64,000 bases of DNA from Akkermansiaceae bacterium (GCA_015062005.1 SUVL01000009.1:19533-83532), one strand, 5' to 3'. Shown: positions 7,331 to 16,961, counted from the stretch's first letter. Notes: a model not told the origin generated them from the sequence alone. Made by a program: numbers and translations.

Positions 7331-8752
7331 ATGAAACACTGGTTTCATCGCAAATCGAAGATAAAGGTTTTTACCTGGTTCCGGCTTGGGCTGCTGGGGG
7401 TGCTGCTGCTGGGCGCAGGGGCGCTCTACACCCCGTACCCGGCGGAATTGGTCAAGGCTCTGACGGCAGATGATACTCCGCCCCCCCGGAAGAAAAAGAG
7501 GAAGAAGGTGGTCAAAGCTGCCGAGACTGCTCCGGCTCCTGTGGCAAAGCCACAGCCTTCTGTGCTGCCCCCGGCACCGGTGGAAGAGGAAATCGAAGTA
7601 GAGCCCTGGAGCCCGCAGGAGGCCTTTACCATGCCCGCCATCACCCTGCCGCCGTTCCCTCCGGCTCTGCCGGAACGGGTGGAACCGGGCCAGTACGAGC
7701 ACATCAGTAAGATGACCCCCGGCCTGAACGTGCTCAGCTCGGTGCAGTTTGAGAAGGGCAGCACCGCCTCGCAGGACCGCAAGTCGATGGCTTCCTACCA
7801 GGTGCGGGTGGCGCTCAGTCTGCGTCTGCCCCAGGCCGCGGATGGCGAATCGCTCAAGCATGCCAACCCGAAGCTACCGGAACTCTTTGCCAGGTACAAT
7901 GATTTCATGGCCAAGGCAAAGGTCTCACAGTGGTATCAGTCGCTCTATCTGCACAAGCAGAACCGCATCCGCAAGGAAGCGGCCACTCTGTCCCGCCTGC
8001 TGGACCGCCATAATTATTACGATACGGATACAATCCTGGAAATAGAGATGCCGGATACCGGACGCAAGGTGCTCTGGGTCCAGGCGGATATGGACGTAGT
8101 ATCCGATGGCTCGGATGGTGACCGCCTGCCTGATATGCCGGCCAAGGTGAAGAACAGTGACCACTACCAGCCCATGACGTCCTACCGCTGGCGCAAGCTG
8201 GGCAAGACTCCCAATCCGTTGCTGCCGCACTGGGAGGCACGCGTGGCCAGGCTCAGTAAGGATAAGAAGGCCAATGCCAGCGCCCTTCAGTATGCCCGGA
8301 ATGTGGTGCATGACCTGAAGAAGTACAGTTTCCTGCTGGCGGAATACGACTCCTTCATCGTGGTGCCGCTCACTTTCAAGAACGGAGGGAACGATGCCTA
8401 CCGACCTCAGCTTGGCGACTATGCTGCCGTGGTGGTCGATGACCGCGTGTTCCCCGCCATCGTGGGCGATTTCGGACCCCGGTTCAAGGCTGGTGAAGGC
8501 TCGCTGCGCCTTGCCCGGTTGATTAACCCGAAGGCCACTCCCTTTGCCCGCCCGATTTCTGACCTGGGGGTGAGCTACGTGATTTTCCCTCACTCCAGGG
8601 AACCGGAGAACGGCCCGATTAATTATGAGCGCCTGAACACCCGCGTGCAGGAACTTCTGCAGGAAATGGGTGGCCTTACACCGGCTGCGCAGTATCAGCA
8701 GGTGGATGACCCGCTGGCTCCAGAACCCCAACCCGAAACACCTAAGGCATGA
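7331..8752 (+). CDS. Membrane-anchored protein with a GH75 (chitosanase)-like C-terminal domain
   Basis: 473 residues. A signal-anchor (about 18-38, FRLGLLGVLLLGAGALY) is followed by a KKKRKK patch and a Pro/Ala/Glu-rich linker to about residue 110. The C-terminal 150 residues read like fungal-type GH75 chitosanases: AEYDSFIVVPLTF, GDYAAVVVDDRVFPAIVGDF, GPRFKAGEGSLRLARLI and VSYVIFPHS. These are the regions around the family's catalytic Asp/Glu residues. The family assignment is from memory of these motifs; a cell-wall or glycan target is inferred. The stop overlaps the ruvA start (ATGA). Confidence 0.65.
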   Translation: MKHWFHRKSKIKVFTWFRLGLLGVLLLGAGALYTPYPAELVKALTADDTPPPRKKKRKKVVKAAETAPAPVAKPQPSVLPPAPVEEEIEVEPWSPQEAFTMPAITLPPFPPALPERVEPGQYEHISKMTPGLNVLSSVQFEKGSTASQDRKSMASYQVRVALSLRLPQAADGESLKHANPKLPELFARYNDFMAKAKVSQWYQSLYLHKQNRIRKEAATLSRLLDRHNYYDTDTILEIEMPDTGRKVLWVQADMDVVSDGSDGDRLPDMPAKVKNSDHYQPMTSYRWRKLGKTPNPLLPHWEARVARLSKDKKANASALQYARNVVHDLKKYSFLLAEYDSFIVVPLTFKNGGNDAYRPQLGDYAAVVVDDRVFPAIVGDFGPRFKAGEGSLRLARLINPKATPFARPISDLGVSYVIFPHSREPENGPINYERLNTRVQELLQEMGGLTPAAQYQQVDDPLAPEPQPETPKA

Positions 8753-9342
8753 TTGCTTTTTTGCGAGGAACCGTGGCGGACGCTCTGCCCCAGACGCTGG
8801 TGGTGGATGTGAATGGCGTGGGCTATGAGGTGACGGTGCCGCTCTCCACCTTTGACCAGCTTAACCCGGTTATTGGCCAGGGCATCATGCTGAAAATCCA
8901 CATGCACGTGCGCGAGAATTCGCAGGTGCTCTACGGCTTTGCAACCGATGCTGAGCGGGATATCTTCCGTCTGCTCATCGACCGCGTAAGCGGTATCGGC
9001 CCTGCCACGGCCATTGCTATTCTGAGTGGCCTGAACATCAATACCTTCAAACAGGCCGTGGTGCAGGGGGATGTGCAGGCCATTGCCCGGGCCAAGGGCG
9101 TGGGCAAGCGCACTGCCGAGCGTATCATCCTGGAGCTGAAGGATAAGATTGGTGTGGCCTCCACCTGGGAGGCTCAGCAGCAGGGAACCACCACCCAGGC
9201 AGCTTCGGATGCCGAGCTGGCCATGGTGGCACTCGGGTTCAAGCAGGCCGAGGCCCGCAAGGCGATTGTGAAGCTGCTGAAGGAAAACCCGCAGGCCGGA
9301 ACGGATGAACTTATCCGCGGCGCGCTGCGCCAGCTGAGTTAA
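8749..9342 (+). CDS. ruvA: Holliday junction branch migration protein RuvA
   Basis: 197 residues. MIAFLRGTVADALPQTLVVD and VNGVGYEVTVP are the N-terminal OB-fold of RuvA. Two helix-hairpin-helix motifs follow (LIDRVSGIGPATAIAILSG and AIARAKGVGKRTAERIILEL). The C-terminal third domain (DAELAMVALGFKQAEARKAI) contacts RuvB. RuvA binds four-way junctions as a tetramer and loads the RuvB motor. No ruvB or ruvC is adjacent. Its start overlaps the stop of the upstream gene. Confidence 0.96.
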   Translation: MIAFLRGTVADALPQTLVVDVNGVGYEVTVPLSTFDQLNPVIGQGIMLKIHMHVRENSQVLYGFATDAERDIFRLLIDRVSGIGPATAIAILSGLNINTFKQAVVQGDVQAIARAKGVGKRTAERIILELKDKIGVASTWEAQQQGTTTQAASDAELAMVALGFKQAEARKAIVKLLKENPQAGTDELIRGALRQLS

Positions 9343-9344
9343 TC

Positions 9345-10223
9345 ATGGATTTTGCACTGCTCAAGGCGGTTTCCCGCTCGTTCTACCTGAGCATGGTGTG
9401 GTTGCCACTGGCCATGCGGCGCGGAATTGCCCTGGGCTATATGCTGGCCCGTGCCACCGACAGCGTGGCGGATACTTCCTGTGCACCTGTTGAAAAACGC
9501 GCCGAGGTTCTGCGGCAGATGGGGCTTGCCATTGCCGGAGAAGCCTGCGCCGCTGATTTGCTTCCCCTGTTGCGCGGTGAGATGGCTGATGCCCAGAGCA
9601 AGGAAAGCGAAGCGATGCTGCTGCGCCGCTTTGATGAGTGTCTGGAGTTGCTGCACCAGGTGAGTGAAGGTGAGCGGATCCTGATTCGCCGCGTGTTGTC
9701 CACCATTATTGAAGGACAGTTGTGGGACCTCACTTATTTTGCTGAGTGCGGCAGTGTGGAATCCGATGCTGAGACCTGGCGCTATACTTATATGGTGGCC
9801 GGCTGCGTGGGTGAGTTCTGGACGGACCTGGGACTGGCCACCATGGGCAGGCAATTCTGCCGCCCCGAACGGCGCGATATCATGGCTGAAGCCGCAAAAC
9901 GGTACGGACAAGGGCTTCAGCTGGTAAATATCCTGCGTGATATGGATGAAGATGCTGCCCGTGGCCGCCGCTATATCGGCTCAGACCCGCTTCCCTGGCT
10001 GCGGCGTGCCAGGCGGTATTTGAACGATGGCCTGGACTATGCTCGCCGCCTTGGCTCGTTCCGCCTTCGCTTTACGGCCATGCTGCCCGCCCTGCTGGGA
10101 CTCAGAACCCTGCAGCTGATTGCTCAGCGTGCAGGGTCGGAAAGGGTGAAGGTTACCCGGCGTGTGGTGTACGCCACACTTCTGGAAGCCGCCTGGCTCA
10201 GCACTTGGCAGAAGCACGTCTGA
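9345..10223 (+). CDS. Squalene/phytoene synthase family protein
   Basis: 292 residues. The first Asp-rich motif is DSVAD (39-43) in MLARATDSVAD. The second is in GLQLVNILRDMDEDAARGRRYI, the family's QxxNxxRDxxED motif (two Ls are shifted). FYLSMVWLPLAMRRGI near the N-terminus is also typical. Such enzymes join two prenyl diphosphates head to head to make squalene or a carotenoid precursor. ruvA lies three bases upstream, suggesting co-transcription. No hopanoid or carotenoid genes are nearby, so the product is uncertain. The 3' end overlaps the convergent gene at 10198 by 26 bases. Confidence 0.85.
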   Translation: MDFALLKAVSRSFYLSMVWLPLAMRRGIALGYMLARATDSVADTSCAPVEKRAEVLRQMGLAIAGEACAADLLPLLRGEMADAQSKESEAMLLRRFDECLELLHQVSEGERILIRRVLSTIIEGQLWDLTYFAECGSVESDAETWRYTYMVAGCVGEFWTDLGLATMGRQFCRPERRDIMAEAAKRYGQGLQLVNILRDMDEDAARGRRYIGSDPLPWLRRARRYLNDGLDYARRLGSFRLRFTAMLPALLGLRTLQLIAQRAGSERVKVTRRVVYATLLEAAWLSTWQKHV

Positions 10224-11475
10224 TTTCCCGGTACGTGTTGAGCGCAAAGATGCCGTATCCTATTATAAACAGCTCCATAATCCTGTAAGTGAAAACAAGG
10301 TGTATAATGGTGTGCTGCTTTGTGCCTATAAACCATAATGCGGGATAGAGCATGAGTATGAAATAACAGAGGTTGTGCATAAAAACGGTCCTGTATTTCA
10401 TATAAAGATAGCCGATATGGCAGGTTAGTCCCAGGACAAGGGTTCCTGCAACACTTGCCCACCATATTCCGCCCACATCAGGTATGGGGTAGAGGAATCT
10501 TGTGCATAACAGCCGGAAATCTATGGCGACTGTGCCTATAGAACGTTCTTTTATGCTGCCTTTCACCACGTCATATACAGAACAATCTGTGAACATGGAA
10601 CACAGAACCCATTTTGACGCCCACATGCCCACATAGCCGAAACACCAGGCAAAACTGCATGTTAACAGTGTCAGGATTTGTTCTTTCACAGGAAGTGAAC
10701 CTCTTCTGAGGAACACGATGAGCAGGGGAACCCCAAGTGTGAGAACCGGGGCGGTCAGGAAATCCACAAAACTGGTACTTGCGCCAATGATGATGAAAAA
10801 TAAGGGAAGGAAACGAGGTGAAAGGTACAGACTCCGGTGTTTCATCAGAATGATACTACTGATGAAGATAATGAAATATACCTTATTCTGATCCAGAGAA
10901 AACATCAAAAATTTGAACCAGCCTGCGTGTAGCAATGCCAGAAAAAAGAGAGCCGCTATCCACCACCCATTCTGCTTTTTGAGCATCACCAGAAAAATAG
11001 TGGCAAGTATGCTAAAGGCGAGAACGGTAATCCAGCGAATGGTTGGCAAATCGCAAAAGAATAAAAGAGGTCGCAAGGTTACAAGATAACCATGCCAGTA
11101 GCGGTTGTAATCAGCTTCCTTCATGGAATCAGAACCATGAAGTGCCATTTCTTTGAAATCCCTGATGGGATACTGCATGAAACGCGTGAGTGTATATGTT
11201 TTGCTTTCCAGCGCGGATTCCAATGGCCTTTCATCATCCATTGTGCCGGCAAGCATCAGCATCAGCGATTCCGTATAGTGAATTTTATCGTAAATGGTCG
11301 TTATGGAGCTAGATGCCCTGGTGTCTCCATATTGTGCTGCTTTGTAAAGATGTTGCTTAATCGGGCCTTGAGGAAAGCAAGCTACGGCAACCATTAGCCC
11401 CAGCCCTATGGCAATGCAACTTAAAAGAGTTACAATCCACAAGCCAGCCTGTGCGAGATGAAACTTCCTATCCAT
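10198..11475 (-). CDS. Polytopic membrane protein of unknown function
   Basis: 425 residues with about 10 hydrophobic segments, starting with LWIVTLLSCIAIGLGLMVAV. A soluble loop of about 110 residues follows the first segment (with NRYWHGYLVTLRPLL at its end). The general plan, a large first extracytoplasmic loop followed by many helices, resembles membrane glycosyltransferases or polymerases, but no catalytic motif is clear. The gene is visibly more AT-rich than its neighbours, consistent with transfer or weak selection. It runs convergently into the squalene synthase gene. Confidence 0.7.
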   Translation of the reverse strand: MDRKFHLAQAGLWIVTLLSCIAIGLGLMVAVACFPQGPIKQHLYKAAQYGDTRASSSITTIYDKIHYTESLMLMLAGTMDDERPLESALESKTYTLTRFMQYPIRDFKEMALHGSDSMKEADYNRYWHGYLVTLRPLLFFCDLPTIRWITVLAFSILATIFLVMLKKQNGWWIAALFFLALLHAGWFKFLMFSLDQNKVYFIIFISSIILMKHRSLYLSPRFLPLFFIIIGASTSFVDFLTAPVLTLGVPLLIVFLRRGSLPVKEQILTLLTCSFAWCFGYVGMWASKWVLCSMFTDCSVYDVVKGSIKERSIGTVAIDFRLLCTRFLYPIPDVGGIWWASVAGTLVLGLTCHIGYLYMKYRTVFMHNLCYFILMLYPALWFIGTKQHTIIHLVFTYRIMELFIIGYGIFALNTYREIRRASAKC

Positions 11476-11491
11476 TGAATTGAAGACAGGC

Positions 11492-12049
11492 TCAGCGTGT
11501 TGCGGCGAGCTTCTTGAGCTTCTTGGTCAGCGTGATCTTGGCGGCGGAGGACACCCGGTCCACAAAGAGGAAGCCGTCCAGATGGTCGCACTCGTGCTGC
11601 AGGCAGCGGGCCAGCAGGCCTCCGCAGTCCAGCTCCAGCACACTGCCATCCAGTTGCGGCAGCCGGGCTTTCACAAATTCCGGGCGGGCCACATTGGCGC
11701 GGATGCCACGCACGCTCAGGCAGCCCTCGGTGAAGAGGTACTGCTTGCCGTAGGGCTCAAGCTCAGGGTTGATGAACACCAGCGGCATGATGCTGCGCAT
11801 GGGCTTCTCCTCGCCGTTCACCATAATCATTTCCGGTTCGGTGCCTTCTTCTTCATCCTCGGGGATATCAATGACCACCAGCCGGATGTTCAGCCCCACC
11901 TGTGGAGCCGCAAGGCCGATACCCTCTGTGGCATACATGGTTTCCAGCATGTTCTCCACCAGAGTCTTGAGTTCATCATCGACGTGTTCCACCGGGGCGC
12001 TTACGGCGCGTAGAACCGGGTCTCCGTATTGGTTTACATTCAGCAGCAT
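11492..12049 (-). CDS. def: Peptide deformylase
   Basis: The start at 12049 gives 185 residues beginning MLLNVNQYGDPVLRAVSAPV. All three deformylase motifs are present: GIGLAAPQVG, EGCLSVRG and QHECDHLDG; the Cys of EGCLS and the two His of HECDH bind the metal. The in-frame extension upstream has no deformylase character and is dropped. The enzyme removes the formyl group from nascent N-terminal methionine. An acidic insert (PEDEEEGTEPEM) lies between motifs 1 and 2. The neighbour at 12175 is divergent. Confidence 0.95.
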   Translation of the reverse strand: MLLNVNQYGDPVLRAVSAPVEHVDDELKTLVENMLETMYATEGIGLAAPQVGLNIRLVVIDIPEDEEEGTEPEMIMVNGEEKPMRSIMPLVFINPELEPYGKQYLFTEGCLSVRGIRANVARPEFVKARLPQLDGSVLELDCGGLLARCLQHECDHLDGFLFVDRVSSAAKITLTKKLKKLAATR

Positions 12050-12138
12050 GATAAATGGAAGCGCGGGGATGCACCGCAGCTGCACTATTCTGCGGGCAGA
12101 AGCGCTGAAAGTCAAGCTCAAACTGACGCCGAAGATGC

Positions 12139-12167
12139 TTGCAGGATACTGCGGCATGCGTTATATT
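12139..12167 (+). promoter_or_regulatory. Promoter for the membrane glycosyltransferase-like gene
   Basis: TTGCAG at 12139-12144, 17-base spacer, TATATT at 12162-12167. The ATG at 12175 is seven bases further, giving a leaderless transcript. Confidence 0.5.
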
Positions 12168-12174
12168 GACTGTA

Positions 12175-13698
12175 ATGGAAACGCGTCCATCTGCCGGGGA
12201 ATGCTGGCTGGTGTACCTGCTGGGTACGCTGGCAGCCTTTGCCATCATGCGTTTCGGCTTCAGCCCATCGAGCGTGAGCATGCACCTGCGCCCGGAATAT
12301 GACCTCAACATATACTACCTCATCGGGCAGGGGTGGATGCAGGGGCGCCTGCCATACGTGGAGCTGTCAGATTTGAAGGGGCCGCTGGTCTTTCTGCTGC
12401 ATGGGGCGGGCTCTCTGCTTACCCCCGGCAGCTTTCTGGGAGCTTGCCTGCTGGAGGCTCCGCTGGTGGGGCTGGGCTTACTGTTTGCCTACCGTACCGC
12501 TCGCCTGTTTGTCTCACAGGGCGCAGCACTCGGCGTGCTCGGAATGTATAGCGTAGTCCTTTTGTATTTCTCCCTGCACCCGGCAGAAATCACCTGGGTG
12601 CTGCAGCAGATGGCGCTGTTCTGGCTGGTGCGCTGGGCAGTAGAGGAAGAGGAACCATCGGCTGGTGTGCAGTTCATGCTGGGCTTTTCGGTGGCAGTGG
12701 TATTGCTGACAAAGTATAATCAGGCCGTGTTCTGGCTGCCCTTTTGTCTGTGGGGTGTATTTGCCGTCGGTCGTGACTGGTGGCGGGCTGGATTCGTCCA
12801 GTTACTGGGCTCTGCCTGCCTGCTGGGGCTGGTGCTGTGGTATTTTCATGCTTATGATGCCCTTCTGCCACTCTGGCGTGAATATGTGGAGATAGCGTGG
12901 AGGTATGGCTCCTCATCCTTGTCAGAATCCATGCTCGGCACGCTCGGCTGGTTACTGGCCTCTGAGCTGGTGCCGTTGCATCTGCATCAGGCGCTGCCGG
13001 AGTGGCTGGCAGCATGCCTCGGCTGGCTGGCCCTGCTGCCTTGCCTGCTTTTTCCCGTTTTCTGGCGAGACCGCAGAGCGGGTCTGGTATATATCGTCCT
13101 GCTTGCTTCCTTGATGCTATCGGTATATGCTGCCTATTGCGGCACCCGGCGATACATTCACTACGCCTTTGTGTTCAGTGAGTATTTGCTTCCAGGCCTT
13201 ATTTTACTTGCTGCGTGGAAAGAGCGTCTGGTCAAATGGGGTGGTGCGGCAGTGCTGGTCAGTGTACTGGCTTTTGCTGCCGGTTTGCCGCTCGCAGTGC
13301 AATACCTGAAGCCGCATAATGGCAATGCGGAAATGAAAACCGTGACTCAGGGGCTTGTCCGCAAATTATCCCAAGGTGATAAAACCGACGTGGTTATTCT
13401 CGATGTCGAGGGTGCTTTGCACCTGCACCGCCTGACCGGGACAGTGCCTATGCAGCCTCACTTTATTCCTTCGATGGTGTCAGGCGGCTATGCGCAGCAC
13501 CGCGAGGAACTTTCTGAAGCAATCCGCAAGCGTTCCCCCCGCTTTGTAGTTGGTTCTGTCCGTAGCGAAAAGGAGGATAGAGATCTGCTCCGGGATGCGC
13601 CTGACAAATACAGAGCGCTTCACCATACGGATTTGAATCTGCCTGCATTCAGTTCCCACGCCCGGCGTCCGGAATACATCCTCTACGTGCGAGAGTGA
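12175..13698 (+). CDS. Polytopic membrane protein, GT39/PMT-like glycosyltransferase suspected
   Basis: 507 residues with about 10-11 hydrophobic helices. After the first helix comes PEYDLNIYYLIGQGWMQGRL then PYVELSDLKGPLVFLLH. The 'G.LPY.D..D.KGP' pattern is shared by integral-membrane GT-C glycosyltransferases of the ArnT/PMT kind. The C-terminal roughly 120 residues are soluble and begin with QYLKPHNGNAEMK. It probably transfers a sugar from a polyprenyl donor on the outer face of the inner membrane; the acceptor is unknown. The ATG at 12175 fits the promoter immediately upstream; an ATG at 12139 would sit on the -35 box. Confidence 0.7.
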   Translation: METRPSAGECWLVYLLGTLAAFAIMRFGFSPSSVSMHLRPEYDLNIYYLIGQGWMQGRLPYVELSDLKGPLVFLLHGAGSLLTPGSFLGACLLEAPLVGLGLLFAYRTARLFVSQGAALGVLGMYSVVLLYFSLHPAEITWVLQQMALFWLVRWAVEEEEPSAGVQFMLGFSVAVVLLTKYNQAVFWLPFCLWGVFAVGRDWWRAGFVQLLGSACLLGLVLWYFHAYDALLPLWREYVEIAWRYGSSSLSESMLGTLGWLLASELVPLHLHQALPEWLAACLGWLALLPCLLFPVFWRDRRAGLVYIVLLASLMLSVYAAYCGTRRYIHYAFVFSEYLLPGLILLAAWKERLVKWGGAAVLVSVLAFAAGLPLAVQYLKPHNGNAEMKTVTQGLVRKLSQGDKTDVVILDVEGALHLHRLTGTVPMQPHFIPSMVSGGYAQHREELSEAIRKRSPRFVVGSVRSEKEDRDLLRDAPDKYRALHHTDLNLPAFSSHARRPEYILYVRE

Positions 13699-13721
13699 GG
13701 AATACAGATTGCCCCCTATAT

Positions 13722-13760
13722 AAAAACCCCCGCCAGGCTTATCACCGGCGGGGATTCTTT
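13722..13760. terminator. Bidirectional hairpin terminator
   Basis: CCCCGCC (13727-13733) pairs with GGCGGGG (13747-13753), flanked by AAAAA on the left and ATTCTTT on the right. It sits between the convergent genes ending at 13698 and 13781. Confidence 0.7.
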
Positions 13761-13780
13761 AATGAGCTTGCTGACAGGGT

Positions 13781-15229
13781 TCAGGACTTGGGCTGCTCGT
13801 CCTTTTTGGGGGCAGGGGCCTTCTTGCCTTTTTTGCTGCCGCCTTTGCGGGGCTGGGGTTTGGTGACGGGCTCGGGGGCCAGGTCACCCTTGGGGAACCA
13901 CACGGCGTTATCGCTGGTGACCACGATGTAGCCTTGCTCCAGCAGCCAGATCATATCGGCCACATAGGGGGCGTGGGCATCAGTGGCGGCTTGGCGGCTG
14001 TCTTCGTCCTCGCCGGCGGAAACACCGCTGAGTTCGGCGAACATGAGGTCGGCCTTCTTGCCGGAGTTCTCCTTTGCCCAGTTCATGATGGCCATCATGC
14101 GGTCGGCCAGCACCGTATCAGCGGGCAGGGCACGCACGCGGCTCGGGCCTGTGAAGTGGTTGCCGTGCCACTTGTAGATGGGCATGTGGTGGCGTGCCAT
14201 GCCGTGGCAGAGGTTCGGGATGAGCATCTGCGGGAAACGGCGGGTCTTGTCGGAAAGGATAGCCACATGGGCGGCAATACCGGGGGAAAGCACGGCACGC
14301 GGTGTGGAGCCGTTGATGAATACCTTGTCCACCACTTCGTACACGCTGGTATAGTGGTTGGCCTGGAAATCGGCCTCCACGGCGCGGGCATCCTCCAGCA
14401 CGGTGTCGGCCGCACCTTCGCGGGTGGGCTTCCACACGGTCTTGTGACTGGCTGCCTGCACCCAGGCGGCCACGGTTTCCTCCGCCTTATCCACCGAGAT
14501 GCGGTTCTTGAACACATCCAGCGGCATGGTGGAGTACTTGTTGCGGTAGAGGTTCATGAGCGCAGCCTGGTAGCCATGCCAGGTCACCGGGCCGATAATC
14601 TCGTCACCCAGCGAGCAGACTGCCACGGCGTTGAAATTGCCCTTGGGCGCTTCTACCTCTATTTCTTCTTTGGTGTAGAGCTCGGAGAACCATGGAGCCT
14701 TCCAGAGGTAAGCTACGGCCTCAGCCTCGGTAAGCCAGCAAGCCTGGTCGCCCTTGGTGGAATGAATGAGCATGGGGCCGTTTTCCAGCTTCATGAAGAC
14801 GAGGTCATAGCGGGCTTTGTCGCCCATGACCACGCGGGCCAGATCAATGAGGGGCAGGGCGCGTTTCTGCTTCTGGATGTTGGCAGCGAAGAGTTCCAGT
14901 ATGCTGTTGGCCGGGCGCAGCTCCACGCGGAATCCCTCTGCCGGTGCGGGCAGTTCGCGCTGAGGCTTGGGCTCGCGGCGGGTATCCCGCTTCTGCGGGC
15001 GTTCTCCCTTGCCGCGCGGTGCTTCGGCGGAATCGCGGCGGTCGCGGTTGAAGGGGCGGCGCTCACTACCTTCGCGGCGGCGGGGGGCGCGGGGCTCGCG
15101 AGCCGGCCGCTCAGTGTACACGGGGCTGCTGGCCGCACCCGGGCGTGCCCAGGCCGGTCCGAATTGGAAATCTGCCAGGTCCGACAGATTGAGGGAAGCT
15201 GCGTTCCCCTGGTTCTTTTCTTCGCTCAT
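13781..15229 (-). CDS. Unknown protein with Arg-rich N-terminal and Lys-rich C-terminal tails
   Basis: 482 residues. Residues about 30-95 are low-complexity and Arg/Pro/Glu-rich (ERPAREPRAPRRREG and similar), and the last 25 are Lys/Pro-rich (RKGGSKKGKKAPAPKK). Between them is a globular region of about 350 residues without a motif I recognise; it has LPLIDLARVVMGDKARYDLV and a His-rich stretch LCHGMARHHMPIYKWHGNH. The basic tails suggest nucleic-acid or ribosome association, but that is inference only. Single gene, probably with its own promoter upstream of 15229. Confidence 0.75.
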   Translation of the reverse strand: MSEEKNQGNAASLNLSDLADFQFGPAWARPGAASSPVYTERPAREPRAPRRREGSERRPFNRDRRDSAEAPRGKGERPQKRDTRREPKPQRELPAPAEGFRVELRPANSILELFAANIQKQKRALPLIDLARVVMGDKARYDLVFMKLENGPMLIHSTKGDQACWLTEAEAVAYLWKAPWFSELYTKEEIEVEAPKGNFNAVAVCSLGDEIIGPVTWHGYQAALMNLYRNKYSTMPLDVFKNRISVDKAEETVAAWVQAASHKTVWKPTREGAADTVLEDARAVEADFQANHYTSVYEVVDKVFINGSTPRAVLSPGIAAHVAILSDKTRRFPQMLIPNLCHGMARHHMPIYKWHGNHFTGPSRVRALPADTVLADRMMAIMNWAKENSGKKADLMFAELSGVSAGEDEDSRQAATDAHAPYVADMIWLLEQGYIVVTSDNAVWFPKGDLAPEPVTKPQPRKGGSKKGKKAPAPKKDEQPKS

Positions 15230-15326
15230 GGATAAATGGTTTTAACTGGCATTTAGACTACCCCGAAATGCACGCCAATGCAATCATTTTTTACGCGAAA
15301 GGAGCGAAAAAAGGCTGAAAATCTGC

Positions 15327-16961
15327 TTATTCCTCAGAGAACTCCACCCCCAGCAGGCAGATATCGTCATCCTGCCGGGCACTGCCGGTGAACTGGTGTA
15401 CGCCGGCCAGGGAGATATCGAGCATTTCGCGGATGCTTTGCGGCTTGCGCTCGTGCAGGAAATCCATGATGCGGGAGGAGCCTATTTCGTCGCCGGTGGC
15501 ATCCTGTGCCTCGGTGAGCCCATCCGTGAAGAGCATGAGTTTCATGCCGGATTCCAGGCGGATTTCACTCTCGCGGAACATGGCGTTCTCCAGCAGCCCC
15601 AGTGCCGGAGTACGCGGAATCGCCGGTTGGAAGGCCTTGCCTTCCGCCGGCAGCACAATGGGTGCCGGGTGCCCGGCGCTGGCCAGGGTCAGACGCCGGC
15701 GATCCAGATCCAGGTACACGTAGCATGCTGAGGCAAACATGGTGATGTTGGCCTGGCTGAAGATGCGGTACATCTGGCGGTTGAGTGAGGAGAGGAAGAG
15801 GGCCGGGGTATCGGCCAGATTGGCCAGCTGGGCCATGAGTCCGCGCATCATGGAGGCGATGAGCGCTGCGCGCACGCCGTGTCCCATCACATCGCAGATG
15901 AGCATGCCCACGCCGCTCTGCCCCACAGGGAACACCTCGAAGCAATCGCCGGCCACTCCGTCAGAGGGCAGGTAGACATGGTGGAAACTCGCCTTGCGGG
16001 TGCTGCCGCTGCTGTGCTGCCACACGCGGTCCGGGGTGTTGACATTCTGCAGGGCCTGCTGCACTTCTCGCGCCAGGTGTATCTCTTTCTCCAGCAATTT
16101 ATTCTTCTCATCCAGCTGCTTGGCGATGCGCTGGTATTTCTGCTGGGCCTCGATGAGTTTGGTCACATCGCTGGAGATACCCACGATGCCTTTCACTGTG
16201 CCGTCTGCTGCGTACCAGGGGAATTTGGAGACCTTGCCCCAGGTGGATTTGCCGCCTTTCCACTTTTCGTGATGAATACGGTTCAGAATCGGCTTGCCCG
16301 TGGCCATGATTTCAGCCTCTTCCGAGCGGGCGATTTCGCACATTTCCGGGTCGAAGAAGTTGGAGTCCCTGCTGCCGATGAGGTCAGAGGGTGTGCGCAC
16401 CTTCATTTTTTTTGCCGTAGCCTCATTGGCAATGACGAAGCGGGACTCACGGTTCTTGAAGTAGATGTTGTCCGGCAGGTAGTTGATGAGCGTGCGGAAG
16501 AGGTCGCGGTCTTCCATGGCGTGCAGGTCAGCCATCTTGCGGCGGGTGATATCTACCCACACGCCGACCAGCCGGCACGGTTTCTTGTTCTCATCGTACT
16601 CCAGCAGGCCATTGATACGCACCCAGCGCCAGCCGCGGTTGCGCTGGTTGAGCAGTCGCACTTCCACGCGCAGCGGGTAGGAAGTCGGGCGGTCGATGTA
16701 GCGCTTCACCGTGGTGGCGAAAAAGGTCACGTCTTCCGGATGAATGGTTTTCTCCGGCTCGGTGAAGACATTGGGCGCCCAATCCTTCATGGACATGCCC
16801 ATCATTTTCACGCATTGCTCAGTGTAGAAGATTTCGTTATTCTCAAACAGCCAGCAATAGACGCCTTCCTCGGCTGCTCGCAAAGCCTTGCGCACCATAT
16901 CCCACACAAATACGCCGGGTACGGTGCGTTTCTCATTATTCTGCTCGGGGCTGCCGCTCAT
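15327..16961 (-). CDS. PAS-PAS-SpoIIE family serine phosphatase
   Basis: 544 residues, no membrane segment. Two PAS domains (about 25-150 and 160-275) each end with a PAC-like motif (PCRLVGVWVDITRRK, TVKGIVGISSDVTKLIE). A short coiled coil (about 275-305, QQKYQRIAKQLDEKNKLLEKE) leads to a PP2C/SpoIIE domain: GVAGDCFEVFPVG, LICDVMGHGVRAALIASMM, LMLFTDGLTEAQD and RQDDDICLLGV. The Asp residues in these motifs bind the catalytic metals; the first motif has Glu where many have a second Asp. It likely dephosphorylates an anti-sigma-factor antagonist in response to a sensed ligand. No partner switch genes are adjacent. Confidence 0.9.
   Translation of the reverse strand: MSGSPEQNNEKRTVPGVFVWDMVRKALRAAEEGVYCWLFENNEIFYTEQCVKMMGMSMKDWAPNVFTEPEKTIHPEDVTFFATTVKRYIDRPTSYPLRVEVRLLNQRNRGWRWVRINGLLEYDENKKPCRLVGVWVDITRRKMADLHAMEDRDLFRTLINYLPDNIYFKNRESRFVIANEATAKKMKVRTPSDLIGSRDSNFFDPEMCEIARSEEAEIMATGKPILNRIHHEKWKGGKSTWGKVSKFPWYAADGTVKGIVGISSDVTKLIEAQQKYQRIAKQLDEKNKLLEKEIHLAREVQQALQNVNTPDRVWQHSSGSTRKASFHHVYLPSDGVAGDCFEVFPVGQSGVGMLICDVMGHGVRAALIASMMRGLMAQLANLADTPALFLSSLNRQMYRIFSQANITMFASACYVYLDLDRRRLTLASAGHPAPIVLPAEGKAFQPAIPRTPALGLLENAMFRESEIRLESGMKLMLFTDGLTEAQDATGDEIGSSRIMDFLHERKPQSIREMLDISLAGVHQFTGSARQDDDICLLGVEFSEE

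Noticed and set aside
13934..15235. Plus-strand frame opposite the Arg/Lys-tailed protein
   Set aside because: The minus-strand protein has sensible domain-like composition and a terminator. The plus frame is Gly/His-rich shadow sequence.
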